NCBI GenBank assembly: GCA_963576565.1
Contig: OY755044.1
Span: 47,015,134-47,079,133 of the forward strand
Direction of reading: 5' to 3'
Source of the DNA: Aspidapion aeneum
Lineage: Eukaryota; Arthropoda; Insecta; Coleoptera; Brentidae
DNA length: 64,000 nt
Position numbers and translations under genes: made by a program. Below the pieces are notes generated by a model. It did not search any database, was not told the DNA's origin, and saw only the letters and a list, made by a program, of their open reading frames with translations. Every line of letters begins with the position of its first letter. Positions within the stretch are counted from its first letter, which is position 1. Positions 42,501 to 52,600 of the stretch are shown in pieces.

Positions 42501-44331
42501 AAAAATTTTTTGTTAATTTATTTAAATTGTGTAAAAACATATAATATATTAAGCAATACAATAAGAATCCTGGAACTCCTAAGATCACGTGACCGCCGAC
42601 TTGCTTATAACGCGCCATGGCCGGTCTTTATCGTTGGCTGCGCTACTTGTCATATCTTATATTTAGTCTTAACTTGGTTTTTCTACCTATTACTGTTACT
42701 TTGGCAAGAATGACAGAAAAATCAGTTATTACTAATTAACAAAATCTAATACTACAATGAGTATAAATAGAGCTTAACGTATTTATTGTATATACCATCC
42801 AACATTAACATGTTCTAAGGTATAGACCTACTAATCGGGTCTACTACGTTATACCTCGATGCTTGAAAATGGGTGTTTCTTTTTTTAATGATAAGTTGAG
42901 GTCGTTTTATACTGTTTTCAAGAAAAAAAAATGCGGATTTTTCGCATTTTTTTTAGAAATTTCAAAATTAAAAAATTAGTAAAAACTCATACAAATTGCT
43001 ATAGAAATAATTTATTTGACGTTTGTTATTTCGAGAAAGAGCGGGACGGCTCACAATCGACGGAGCTTTAAATAAATAGTAATTTAGCCAAAAATAAGGT
43101 GACCAACTGTCTAGCAAGAGGCGATAAAAAGTTTTTAAGAAATGTATTTACGCATAGAAAAATGGTTACACCAAATTTTTGAAATTTAATGTTCGGCCTG
43201 ACATCTTGCTCTTTTAATTTGTCGCGCATTTTTGACTCCGTAAAATCGTCCAAAATCGTCTATTGAGCATTTATAATGAAAAAAATGATGCAGAAACAAT
43301 TATGATAATGATGATTTACAGAAATTCAGCAGTTCGGTTTGGTTCGGGTCGATCTTAGATTAGGTTGGCTGTGTCTTAAAGTAATTCAGCAGGAGTCGGC
43401 TGCGCCGACTCCTGCTGAATTACTTTAAGACCCAACAAACCTAACCTAAAACCAAACCGAACGGAACTTAACTGAATCAAATTGAACCGAACCGAACTAA
43501 ACCAAAACGAACGGAACCGAACCAAACCGAACCGAACCGGACTGAACGGAACCGAACCGAACCGAACCGTACCGCACAAACAATCAGCAAGAATCGGCTG
43601 CGCCGATTCTTGTTGAATAGTTCTAACTAAATAATTTCCTACCCTCAGATGCACCGTAACAAGGCTTTGCTGATCCATTCTCTATCTTTGTTGTTTTGTA
43701 TGTGAGCAACAAGGACTTCATCGCGATTAAATCCATGATCGCGCTTCAGTGCTTACGGTGCATCTGAGGGTAAGTCAGCGTAAGCAAATCCAATTGGGAA
43801 ATTTGAAATGGCAGAATGACCTGGAAAGTGTCGGCCAAGCAAAAACTCAATCAATGTGTCAAAACATCTGTGGGAAGGTCAACTGTACAAATTTTCAAAA
43901 TTATGTGAAAAAACCGAGAAAAAACACGAAAAACTAGGTATGTAATTAATTTAAAATTGTTAAATTATTAATCCTAAGCTAATTCATAAATTTATGTCGA
44001 AAATTTGACGATGCAGTGATAGAAATTGATTTTTTTCAACCAAAACAAGTCAAAGAAAATCACTATGTAACGTTTTTTAAAAAATTATTTAAAAAAAAAA
44101 CCATACTTTTTTTTTTATTTTCCCGTATCCAAATCGACTAAAAATAGTCCAAAGAATCATTTTCATACAAAAAAATCGTTATATAGAGCGTTTTGACGAG
44201 CGAGGTATAACGTAGTAGAACCTACTAATCTATTAACTTTTAATAAGGACCAACAAAAAATTACCCTGATCTTGATTAAAATTAGCGAACAGTAGGCCGT
44301 TCCCGTACGAGTTGGTGGGACCCAAATTCAT
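30454..44331 (-). CDS. Wdr45B: Wdr45B / WIPI3 PROPPIN, complete six-exon gene
   Basis: Exons 44331-44265, 41076-40901, 37033-36776, 34841-34653, 32199-31962 and 30560-30454 join at canonical GT-AG sites with matching phases (1,0,0,0,1) to 1035 nt, 344 residues plus stop, the same length as vertebrate WDR45B. The product is a seven-bladed WD40-like propeller. Conserved landmarks are [47 protein letters not shown], the phosphoinositide-binding LRRG at residues 224-227 and FLPKYFSS. PROPPINs bind PI3P/PI(3,5)P2 on autophagosomal and endolysosomal membranes. [18 protein letters not shown] and the length favour WDR45B (WIPI3) over WDR45 (WIPI4). Introns total ~12.8 kb of mostly mobile DNA. Confidence 0.95.
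30769..31109. mobile_element. MITE, GATAAAAGTAACTACATA-family, copy 1
   Basis: AGATAAAAGTAACTACATA at the left and inverse TATGTAGTTACTTTTATC at the right, both facing TTGCGCTATT-like interior. It lies in Wdr45B intron 5. A larger copy is at 50046-50880. Confidence 0.7.
31259..31881. mobile_element. MITE with CTTAGGGGCCATAG ends
   Basis: CTTAGGGGCCATAGACCAAC and GAGGAGGTAATTTCTGA at the left have inverse partners TCAGAAATAACCTCCTC and CTATGGCCCCTTAAG at the right. Intron 5 of Wdr45B; no coding sequence. Confidence 0.7.
31962..32199 (-). CDS. Wdr45B: Wdr45B exon 5
   Basis: Acceptor TTTTAG, then [19 protein letters not shown] to FGSDSNSIV and one base; donor G|GTAAGT. Includes the [10 protein letters not shown] segment typical of WDR45B. 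Confidence 0.95.
33936..34137. repeat. Possible small MITE, GAAGTGTAAACTTC ends
   Basis: GAAGTGTAAACTTC and the inverse GAAGTTTACACTTC bound 200 bp that are richer in GC than the surroundings (GAGCCGTCAGGCTCGGCT, CTCGAGTCGAC). Confidence 0.4.
34336..34548 (-). repeat. Partial solo LTR of the 47007-53747 element family
   Basis: On the minus strand it matches the 3' half of that LTR: GATTTATCTTAATAAAGCAG, TAAGTTTACTGTACCATAAG, GGCAGTAAAC, ending AGCTTGCACA. It is diverged and lacks the other half. Confidence 0.75.
34653..34841 (-). CDS. Wdr45B: Wdr45B exon 4, with LRRG motif
   Basis: 63 codons from [18 protein letters not shown] to ELRRGAHQ; donor CAG|GTAAAA. It contains the [20 protein letters not shown] blade and the lipid-binding LRRG. 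No ATG-started frame marks it, so it is easily missed. Confidence 0.95.
35040..35540 (+). pseudogene. 3' fragment of an RT-encoding LINE
   Basis: Broken plus-strand frames give [53 protein letters not shown] and (other phase) [30 protein letters not shown]. This is the conserved post-RT tail of arthropod endonuclease/RT LINEs. A ~60-bp segment (CATCACTAAAATACACT...ATACGGCCATGTACAA) is tandemly duplicated at 35302 and 35363. It lies in Wdr45B intron 3. Confidence 0.75.
35852..36704. mobile_element. GCGC-minisatellite foldback element G
   Basis: Ends GGCTCTGTAACGAAATAGCG and inverse CGCTATTTCATTACAAAGCC match element F. Arms have CGCGCTATTTTGAAC units and a TTTTTTTAATATGTTAGAAAGAGTCG segment also in F; the core 36140-36350 aligns with F 15280-15440. 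No target duplication is evident. It gives an uninterrupted version of the site where BEL-1 entered F. Confidence 0.75.
36776..37033 (-). CDS. Wdr45B: Wdr45B exon 3
   Basis: 86 codons, [17 protein letters not shown] to [10 protein letters not shown]; acceptor CCTGCAG, donor CAG|GTATTT. A longer open frame (36695-37177) reads through both splice sites; the extra residues at each end are intronic. Confidence 0.96.
37102..37502. mobile_element. AAAACAGCGAC-minisatellite foldback element H
   Basis: TTTGGCGCC and GGCGCTGCCAAA bound inverted arrays of AAAAGAGCGACAT/AAAACAGCGACAT (37115-37200) and ATGTCGCTGTTTT (37425-37490). The centre has TAGGTTAGTATACCTAACCT. Same architecture as F and G with a different repeat word. 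Confidence 0.7.
37935..38175 (+). pseudogene. Penelope-like element GIY-YIG endonuclease relic
   Basis: Broken frames give [12 protein letters not shown] (GIY-YIG core), WSEAKVLH and [20 protein letters not shown], the order and wording of the Penelope C-terminal endonuclease. Stops and shifts make it dead. It lies in Wdr45B intron 2. Confidence 0.65.
38340..40135. other. Wdr45B intron 2, unassigned part
   Basis: AT-rich; the only notable tract is a G-rich run near 39222-39245. No coding or terminal structures seen. Confidence 0.5.
40140..40715. mobile_element. MITE with GTGAAGTTAGCAG inverted ends
   Basis: CCACTTACAGCCGCCAAAAT and GTGAAGTTAGCAG at the left, inverse CTGCTAACTTCACACTTTGG at the right, both next to AAGTATATTTT. 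The middle contains two CATTGTGTAACTATAT direct repeats (~130 bp apart). Confidence 0.65.
40901..41076 (-). CDS. Wdr45B: Wdr45B exon 2
   Basis: Acceptor TTTTAG; with the G of exon 1 encodes [19 protein letters not shown] to [14 protein letters not shown]; donor AGG|GTAATT. This is blade 1 to 2 of the propeller. Confidence 0.95.
41421..41471. mobile_element. 33-bp TIR-only micro-insertion with 9-bp TSD
   Basis: TTAAAATAA at 41421-41429 and 41463-41471 flanks 41430-41462, which consists of CGCAGCCCACG, a 12-base middle and GTGGGCTGCG. The ends are the same as those of the enclosing P-like element. See findings. Confidence 0.85.
41738..41980 (+). pseudogene. P-element/THAP9-like transposase fragment
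   Basis: 80 residues: [20 protein letters not shown] and YLKSKIQ...[15 protein letters not shown], which resemble the AY-LRK-LPHP and L-IDEIY-K blocks of P/THAP9 transposases. The conserved D of IDE is N here. Upstream 41560-41702 ([21 protein letters not shown]) may be the preceding exon. Fragment only. Confidence 0.55.
43373..43431. repeat. Perfect 28-bp stem hairpin, 3-base loop
   Basis: 43373-43400 is the exact inverse of 43404-43431 around TGC (core CAGGAGTCGGC / GCCGACTCCTG). A related weaker hairpin (CAAGAATCGGC / GCCGATTCTTG) is at 43582-43618 on the other side of the AACCG array. Confidence 0.9.
43440..43578. repeat. (AACCG)n-like pentanucleotide array
   Basis: AACCGAACGG, AACTGAATC and AACCGAACCG words in 5-bp phase between two hairpins; inverse words (TTCGGTTTGGTTCGG) are at 43333-43350. 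Confidence 0.85.
44265..44331 (-). CDS. Wdr45B: Wdr45B exon 1, start codon
   Basis: ATG at 44331-44329 begins [20 protein letters not shown]; donor G|GTAATT. The start is chosen because it matches the MNLLP start of WDR45B. The frame is open upstream, so a slightly longer N-terminus is conceivable. Confidence 0.9.
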
Positions 44332-45596
44332 GGCAATTTTTCGGTCTTTTCTGGCATTTTCTGCATAAATTATTTTTTTTTTGAAGCCAAAATATAACCT
44401 TACTTTACACCGGGCGAGTTTGTAAAGTAATCTAATTTTGATCACCGATTACATCGGTTTTTTGACATATGACGTTTGACGTTCATTTGACATTTTCATT
44501 CGGTGAGTCCGATGAACACCAGAAAATAAAAAAGAACGCGATGAATCAGATATCTGAACCTCGCTTTTTTCGATTTTGATTTATTTTCTAAAAGATTCTC
44601 TGCATTAATACATGGAAACAACATTTTCAACGTAACCCTCAATACTGGCATGCCACGGTCTGATGATATCAAAATTTTAAAAACAAAATAAAAAACAGGA
44701 TTTGTTTTTTCATATTTTATAAGTGTTTTAATGTTATAAAGTTTTTTTTAAGCTTTTGTTAAGGTAGGCTTTTGTGCGTTTGTATAGATTAGGTTAGGAT
44801 TAGGATGAGGAATTTTACTTGAAAAATTTAAAACAACTAAAACTCATTTATTTTAAAAATTCATATTAGCATATAAACTTAGCATAAAATAATAATGGTA
44901 AAGGGCTCTCGAGATTAAGTTCTTCTGCTCTTTAGAATAAATTAATAATAAGTTTGTAAAATGACAATGATTTTATAAAAATTTTAACTCGTATATAAAT
45001 AAATTGAAATTGAAATTAACGCCAGATCTTCATCATCCGAGTCTTGAGTCACTATTTATATATTTTAAGATGACCATCGAAACTTTGTTTACCAAACTGT
45101 GGAGCATTTAACAAAAAAAAACAACAAAAAAGATATAAAATTACACAGCCGAAAAAAAAACACAAAAACAGCTGATTTTGACGTAATTGACATTCATCGA
45201 AGATTGCTCACCGACTCTCAGGGTCGGTGAGCATTGATGCCATCAATTGGTGCCTTGGTGAAATTCATCAGATAATTTACGAACCCGATGGATTTCAACG
45301 AATTGCACTGATTAATTAAAAAACTTGATTGTTCTCATCGATGAGCTCATCGATGCCTTTACGAACTCGCCCAACGTGAACAGATGCTTTTGACAAGAAT
45401 AACAGATGAGATCACCGTAGAATGAAAATTGGTAACAAACAGCTAACTTTACCGAAGTGTAGGCAACCAACCTAATTTGAGTTTGAGCCCAAATAGTACG
45501 GTTATATTTTTTTTGTATCAGCTGTTTATATTTTGAATCCTTTAAAAAATTCAAACTATTTTTTCCTATTTTATAAGCAGATTTGTTTTTGTAAAG
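44332..45596. promoter_or_regulatory. Head-to-head promoter interval of Wdr45B and LAMTOR5
   Basis: Start codons of the two divergent genes are 1265 bp apart. 962 bp of that is a TIR element; without it the genes would share ~300 bp, typical of a bidirectional promoter. No TATA box position can be fixed on either side. The call rests on gene arrangement only. Confidence 0.5.
44411..45372. mobile_element. TIR element in the Wdr45B-LAMTOR5 gap
   Basis: GGGCGAGTTTGTAAAG at the left and inverse CTTTACGAACTCGCCC at the right. Inside are a hairpin GCTCACCGAC...GTCGGTGAGC (45207-45233) and the palindrome ATCGATGAGCTCATCGAT near the right end. No target duplication found. Confidence 0.6.
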
Positions 45597-45631
45597 ATGG
45601 AAAAAAATTTGGAAGGAGTAATGGAAGAAAT
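45597..45631 (+). CDS. LAMTOR5: LAMTOR5 exon 1
   Basis: ATG GAA AAA AAT TTG ... GAA GAA AT, donor GTATGT at 45632. 35 coding bases; start chosen by alignment with the short LAMTOR5 form. Confidence 0.8.
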
Positions 45632-48600
45632 GTATGTCACATTTTTAAAAAAATTTTACCTGTTTTTCTAACTTAGTTTAGTTAAAAAATTTGTGATTTT
45701 CTAAGTAGATAAGGTGTAAATGCTCAACCTTCTCCGAGGGGGAAACCTCGAGTCGCAATCATTTTACGAATCCCCCGCAACTCACAGTCAATCAGGTTTA
45801 ATGCTGGATTTATACTGATAAAAATAAATATAAAGCCCAATAAAAATAAATATAAAGCCCAACTTTTATCTTTTATAAAATTGATGTGTGCTGTGCAACA
45901 TCCATATACATTAGATCTATAGTGACATCGCCTCACATAGCCTCTGTTGTTGTTTTTGTGTAGAATTTTATGTGTATTTTTTATGTAACTTTAAAAAGCC
46001 CATGGTTTAATCCAAATATACTTTCACAATGTTAAAAATTTATTTTTATTTTTGCTTGGCTACATAAACAGCTAAATATTTTATTATTATCTGTATAAGC
46101 CCAGCATAACTATGTGACCACAAAAATTGAGTGGCTCTTCAAAATCCACCTTTTCACAATCTGGCCAAACATCAACTGGTTACCCACAATCATAACACAC
46201 ATTTTCAGTTGGTAATTACTCCCTCAAATAAAATCAAATTTTATTTATTGCAAAAGCCTAAAGCTGTACAATTTAATCTTCCTAAAACTAAGCATGTAGT
46301 TTACAGACAGGTTTAATTATTTTATTTAAATTTAAATTACATTGGTATTTACAGGCACTTTTAGGTTTAAAAATATGTTTTCATTTTCAATAAGATGTTC
46401 AAGTGAATAATTTGCTAATTCCAACAGGTAGGTTTTTAGTATCTAATTAAATTTTTTAGGGGGTAATTCTTTTATATTTTCAGGCATTTTTTATAAATAG
46501 TTTTACCCATGTAAAAAAAAGAGTTTCTGGAAAGTGTAGTTAACAGCCTGTCAGTAACTAGGTGATTTTTATTTCTAGTATTGTGTTGGTGCACATCAGA
46601 TCTTTTCTGAAAGTAACTGGTTTTGTTAGATTCATGAATCATTGTCAATGATTCATATATAAAATGAGATCATAGAATGTTAAAATTTTTAACTCTCTGA
46701 AATATGGTTGGCATGAATTTGTTTCCACAATCTTTGATATTATGCAAATTGCCCCTTTTTGCAGTAGAAATACCATCTGTGTTCCATAAGTAGTGTTTCC
46801 CCAGAAAGGAATACAGTATCCCCAGTATATTAGTATCAACTTTATCTAATATATTTTGTTTGGTTCAACATATTTTTTATTATTTATACTTTTAGTTGTA
46901 TGTAAATCTCCTAGTTTTTAAAATATTGACGTGAGTATTGGAGGTTTGGAACACAGTGTGTCTTTATAGGAGAGATATTAGGTATATATACAAGGGTATA
47001 TATACATGTTTAATTACAAAATTAAACAAATCTTTTTCACCAATTTTCATAAATCTTCATTTTTTAAATTTATTATTTAAACACAGGTGATCTTGAGAAA
47101 TTAGGTTTTAATAACATAAACTAACCTTCTCAAGTTTACCTATTTAAATTATATAAATTATTTAGTTTAGAAAACAACACATTATATTGAATTTTATAAT
47201 TTATCACGAATTATAACAATTTTTTAATATAAAAAGAGAGGATTTATCTTAATAAAACAGATTCAACATTTGATAGTTGTTCTCACTATAACTACTTAAG
47301 TTTACTGTACCATAAGCCTTCTTGGTCATTGCACGGAGTAAGGCTGCTCCCTGGCAGTAAACTCTTTAATCCCACTGCTTAATCAAACCGAGTTAAGCAA
47401 GCGTAATTGTCAAGCACAGCTTGCACATTGGTCCTTCGAGCCGGTTCAAGCACATTGGTCCTTTGAACAAAGAAACCGCCGCCGACGCCCGTAGGAAGAA
47501 TAACTGACTACAGCCCAACCGTCCACCTGCCAGTACGATTGTCCGTACACTTGTCCTCAAGACAGCTTCAACCGTCCACTAAAGCGACATTCCACGAGAA
47601 AGTCCATACATTCTTCAAGCATCAAAAAACCGTCCACCTGCCCTTACGACTGTCCGTACACTTGTCCTGTCCGAAGCCACTACACAAGAGAGCTTCACCC
47701 AGAGCGACCTTTCACGAAAAAGTCCGTCCATTCTACAAGCGTCAAAAAGCCACTACACAAGAGAGCTTCAACCGTCCACTAGAGCGACCTTCCACGAGAA
47801 AGTCCGTCCATTCTACAAGCATCAAAAAAGCCGTCCACCTGCCCGTACACTTGTCCTGTCCGAAGCTACTACGCAAGAGAGCTTCAACCAGAGCGACCTT
47901 CCACGAGAAAGTCCGTCCAGTCAACAAGCGTCAAAAAACCGTCCACCTGCCCGTATGACTGTCCCTACACTTGTCCTATCCGAAGCTACTACTCAAGAGA
48001 GCTTCAACCAGAGCGACCTTCCACGAGAAAGTCCATCCATTCTACAAGCGTCGAAAAACCGTCCACCTGCCGGTACGACTGTCCGTACACTTGTCCCGTC
48101 CGAAGCTACTACTCAAGAGAGCTTCAACCAAAGCGACCTTCCTTGAGAAAGTCCAGCCATTCTACAAGCGTCAAAAAACCGTCCACTTGCCCGTACGACT
48201 GTCCGTACACTTGTCCTGTCCGAAGCCACTACGCAAGAGAGCTTCAACCAGAGCGACCTTCCACGAGAAAGTCCGTCCACCTGCCCGTACGACTGTCCGT
48301 ACACTTGTCCTGTCCGAAGCCACTACGTAAGAGAGCTTCAACAAGAGTGACCTTCCACGAGAAAGTCGATCCATTCTACAAGAGTCAAAAAACCGTCAAC
48401 CTGCCCGTACGATTGTCCGTACACTTGTCCTGTCCGAAGCTACTACTCAAGAGAGCTTTAACCAGAGCAACCTTCCTCGAGAAAGTCCAGCCATTCTACA
48501 AGCGTCCAAAAACCGTCTACCTGCCCGTACGACTATCCGTACACTTGTCCTGTCCAAAGCCACTACGTAAGAGAGCCTCAACCAGAGCGACCTTCCACGA

Positions 48601-49600
48601 GAAAGTCCATCCATTCTACAAGCGTCGAAAAACCGTCCACCTGCCCGTACGACTGTCCGTACACTTGTCCTGTCCGAAGCTACTACTCAAGAGAGCTTCA
48701 ACCAGAGCAACCTTCCACGAGAAAGTCCGTCCATTCTACAAGCGTCAAAAGCCGTCCACCTGCCAGTACGACTATCCGTACACTTGTCCTGTCCGAAGCC
48801 ACTACACAAGACAGCTTCAACCATCCACTAGAGCGACCTTCCACGAGAAAGTCCGTCCATTCTACAAGCTTCAAAAAACCGTCCGTCCACCTGCCTCACA
48901 GTGGAACGTTTTGAAGATCTAGGTGGACAACCCCTGCGCAACATTAACACTCTTTAATGCTTGATTTTTTTAGCTTTAAAATAACATAAAATATTTAAAA
49001 GCATTTAGTATTTGCAATATTACCTACCTCTTATATAGGGTGATTCAGATTTTAACGATTTTAAGATTTGTAGTCATACTGTATGTTTTTAACGAAAATT
49101 GTTTCAACAAATTTTATAACAATGAAGTAGCGGTATTTGCAAGAAGGAATTTAAATAAAACAGTTTTGCAATGTACAAGGTGTTTCAGAAAAATTTTAAT
49201 AAAGACGTTTTAGGCGGTAAGGGACGATCAAGAAAAATATTCCGCTCTCATCTGTCACTATATGAAAAATAAATGCATTAAAAATTTTAAACCTCTCACC
49301 CCTTGCCCGGGGTGAAACCAACCCCTAAAAATAAAATGTTCATCGGATGGCATTATCTTTAAAGGGGTTTAATGTGAGAAAATTTAAGAGATATTTGGAT
49401 TTTAATTTTATATAACTAAGAAAGTAGAAAAACATAATTACTTAATGAGAAAATTCCATTTTTATTTGAAAAATATCATTTCTTAACATAACAAATAATA
49501 GAATAATTAACTAACACAAGTCCATTTTATAACTATCTTGCAAACTAAACTGTGTTAATTAATTTCTCAATCTGACACAAAGAAGACAAGAAAACTATAT

Positions 49601-49675
<75 letters not shown>

Positions 49676-52600
49676 TATTTCTAAAACCGCATAATAATAA
49701 CTCGCTCCGTTTAAAACTTAATTTTTTGGATTTTTTTAACCTTAAAAAACATCCCTTGGGGTTTGGTGCAGATGCATTTTTATTAAGCTTGGTTAAGCTT
49801 GTGACAGAGTGAAAAGTTACTGTTTACAAAAATTCGTGAAAGTCGAGAGTTTCAAAAACCCATCCTACAGACATACATAGGGCATATTCTTAAATTACGT
49901 GGCCCCTCCTCCCCCCTCCGTAATGCATTTTTAAGAAAAAATATATTCAAGAATCCTGACAGTGTAACGCAAGGTTAATGACCCCACTTCCCCCCTTGAG
50001 CGGTACGTACTTTAGGGACCGGCCCATACACATAGGTACATGGGATAGGGTGTCTCAGAAACTACAAGGGGGTTTATGAGGATTTGGGAGATGGTAAGAC
50101 ATACCAATTTTGGTAAAAAAGTGGCGCTATTCCGGACTGTATCAAAGAAAACATTTATATGCGTTTTCAAAATCTGATACCTTCCTAGCTAGCCTATTAG
50201 CACACTTCAAGTGAAGCCATGATAATATATCAGCTTTGAAAAGTTTTTTGTATATATCTGAGAAACTGAAGCTCTTACGAAGTTTTTAGTTATAACACGA
50301 ATTATTGAAGAAAATATAGTCTACTAATACGAAAACTGTATATTGATACGATGCTTCGTTAAAAAGATAGATTTTAAAAAATTTTAATTGTCAAAAAACT
50401 GTCATTAGCATTAATAGATTTTGACCAAAATCTAATCAGCTCGTAAGAGTGTCGATCACTATTTTACCTCAAAATTTTATGAAAATCGGTTCAGCGGTTT
50501 AGGAGCTATCGTGTTACGGACAACAATAATATACACACACACAGACAGACATCACGACGATATTGCTGGGATAGGTCAAAATAACATATTTTCGGCGTTA
50601 TCTAAAAAAAAACTTTTTGAAAAAAATAAAGTCCTAAAAAAATTGTTAACGTTTAAAAGAAGGCGACAATATTTTAATTTTTCGAATAACAGAATTTAAG
50701 TTTTTAAGCATTATTTTGAAACCCCCTGTAGATATTTTTAACTTCGAGACTGCATCCGATTAAGCTCGCAATAGCGCCACGAATATCGTAAGTGTTACCG
50801 TTTCTGAAAATCCCACAAAGCCACAACGTTTCTGAAAATCCCACAAAGCCCTATGTACTTACTTTTATCTGGACACCCTGTAGACAAACAGACACATTGA
50901 CTCATCGTGATATAGAAAAATGCACGAAGATTGACTAATTTAGGTTAGAAAAACCCCAAAGGGCACATTTGTGAAGGTATCAAAAAGAAAATGTAATTAA
51001 ACACAAATAATACGTTTTCTATTTTTAGAGTTGCAGGTTAACAAAATAATTAAGTACAAGTTAACCGCAAAAAAAGGACAAAATTTCAATACTGCGTCAG
51101 AAAGTAGAGATTTCGGTTAATTAGAAAATAATAAAACTAACATCAACAAATTCTAACAAACTAAAGTTTCAGTCCAACAAAAACTATATAAAAATAAAAT
51201 TTTCCTTACCAAAACACCAGCGAATTCATAAAATCATAGCAAGTAAAACACTGCAACAATGACAGTCAAAATGCTTTCCTAGTCTTAAGGACATGTCACT
51301 CTAAAAATGCCTGGCACTTGTTTTACTCCAGCGCCTACTACGCGGGAAAACACAATATTGTTTTAAAGCATTGCCCATACATAAGATTAAAATGTCTAAG
51401 CAGAAAATTTTTAAGATGCAACTTTCAATGCAAATATCTTAACAACAAGAGGGGATAAAAAAATAATATTTTGGATCTAGGATGTATGGAATATGCTCTT
51501 TAATTGTAGGTAGCTGAAATGTTCATTTATAGTACTTAACCATGTCCACCTAGATTAGGCAAACGTTCCACTGTGTGCCTGTACGACTATCCATACACTT
51601 GTCCTGTCCAAAGCTACAACTCAAGAGAGCTTCAACCGTCCAAAAGAGCGACCTTCAAAAGGAAGTCCGACCATCCGCCAGTCAGTCCGAACAGTCCAAC
51701 TATAGATTAATTACCAGTCCACCACAGTCCAGCGACACAGTCCACTGACAAAAAGTCAAACCGTAAATCAGTCCGCCTACAGAAAATCCAACTGTCCGTC
51801 ATGTCTACAGAAGCCTAAATGTCCATATAAGAAGTAAGGCCAGAAAAAAAATCATTAAGAAGAAACCAGTGCAAGACCCAACCAACCATAATGCTTGGAA
51901 AGAACCTAGAAAGAATATTGCTAGAAAGACAGCTAAGAAGATACAAAATGGGCTTCTAGATTGCCTTCTAGACATACATATAATGGAGTATATGTCAGCC
52001 CAAGAACTAAAAAAGCCTCTACTGCATGCGGAAGATCTACTTGAATTTTCACAAGCGATTAAAGTCAATTGGGAGCCAATAATCATAAACATAATTTACC
52101 AGAAATGGGATGTCGAGACGCACACTTTACACCATGAATGGGTAAACTACGAACTAGGCAGATTGCCCACATTGAACGAAGTCCTTCAGTACTTAATTGA
52201 AAGAATCGAAGAGCTGAACAAGAGCCCATCAGCTGATGTTAAGTACAATTAAATTTTTCAGATTCCAAACGTCATTATGGATCATTTAGATGATATTCGA
52301 GACATCCCAAGTATGGATGAAGAAACAGTTAAAGAATTATAACAGCTTTATGAGATGAGCCGTCAGTGCCTTAGAGACATTCAAACCTCTGGGCAAAATA
52401 CAGAAACTTGGGACCTACCATTGATGAAACTATTGTCAAAGAAACTGACGTTTAAACTAGAAAAGTCGTGCCATAGTTGGTTCCAAGGGTTTCAAAATAA
52501 AATTCCCACAATCGAAGATTTTTTTCATTTTTTAAGAAGAGAAATGTATACACTCAATTCAAGAATCAAAGGCTCAATTCCAGAATCAAAGGTTCAAACT

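Larger units (their letters stand above)
41240..42642 (+). mobile_element. P-like/THAP9-like transposon remnant with 9-bp TSD
   Basis: CTACTTGTC occurs at 41231-41239 and 42643-42651. Ends are CGCAGCCCACGAGAAAGACC and inverse GGTCTTTATCGTTGGCTGCG. The 1.4 kb interior holds part of a transposase frame (41738-41980) and a micro-insertion at 41430-41462. It sits in Wdr45B intron 1. Confidence 0.8.
42837..44220. mobile_element. Non-autonomous TIR element with 10-bp TSD in Wdr45B intron 1
   Basis: CCTACTAATC at 42827-42836 and 44221-44230. Ends GGGTCTACTACGTTATACCT and inverse GAGGTATAACGTAGTAGAAC. Interior has two hairpins bounding a pentanucleotide array and a further foldback (43640-43772, ACCCTCAGATGCACCGTAA and inverse). 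The right end is only 34 bp from the exon 1 donor. Confidence 0.8.
48897..51575. mobile_element. Non-autonomous element with CACAGTG ends and 5-bp TSD (Transib-like candidate)
   Basis: TGCCT is at 48892-48896 and 51576-51580. The ends are inverted: CACAGTGGAACGTTT...ATCTAGGTGGAC at the left and GTCCACCTAGAT...AAACGTTCCACTGTG at the right (~32 bp). Five-bp duplications and CACWGTG ends are features of Transib elements. No transposase is inside; it contains two nested MITEs and a dinucleotide run. Confidence 0.75.

Noticed and set aside
47539..48922. CRISPR-like array or a conventional repeat-protein gene
   Set aside because: Units are contiguous 120-bp tandem repeats without unique spacers, in a eukaryotic LTR element; the long frames shift phase between units, so a gene is not claimed.
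48897..51575. Genuine V(D)J recombination signals
   Set aside because: The heptamer match is exact but no nonamer at 12/23 spacing was made out and the host is an arthropod; only a Transib-type interpretation is kept.
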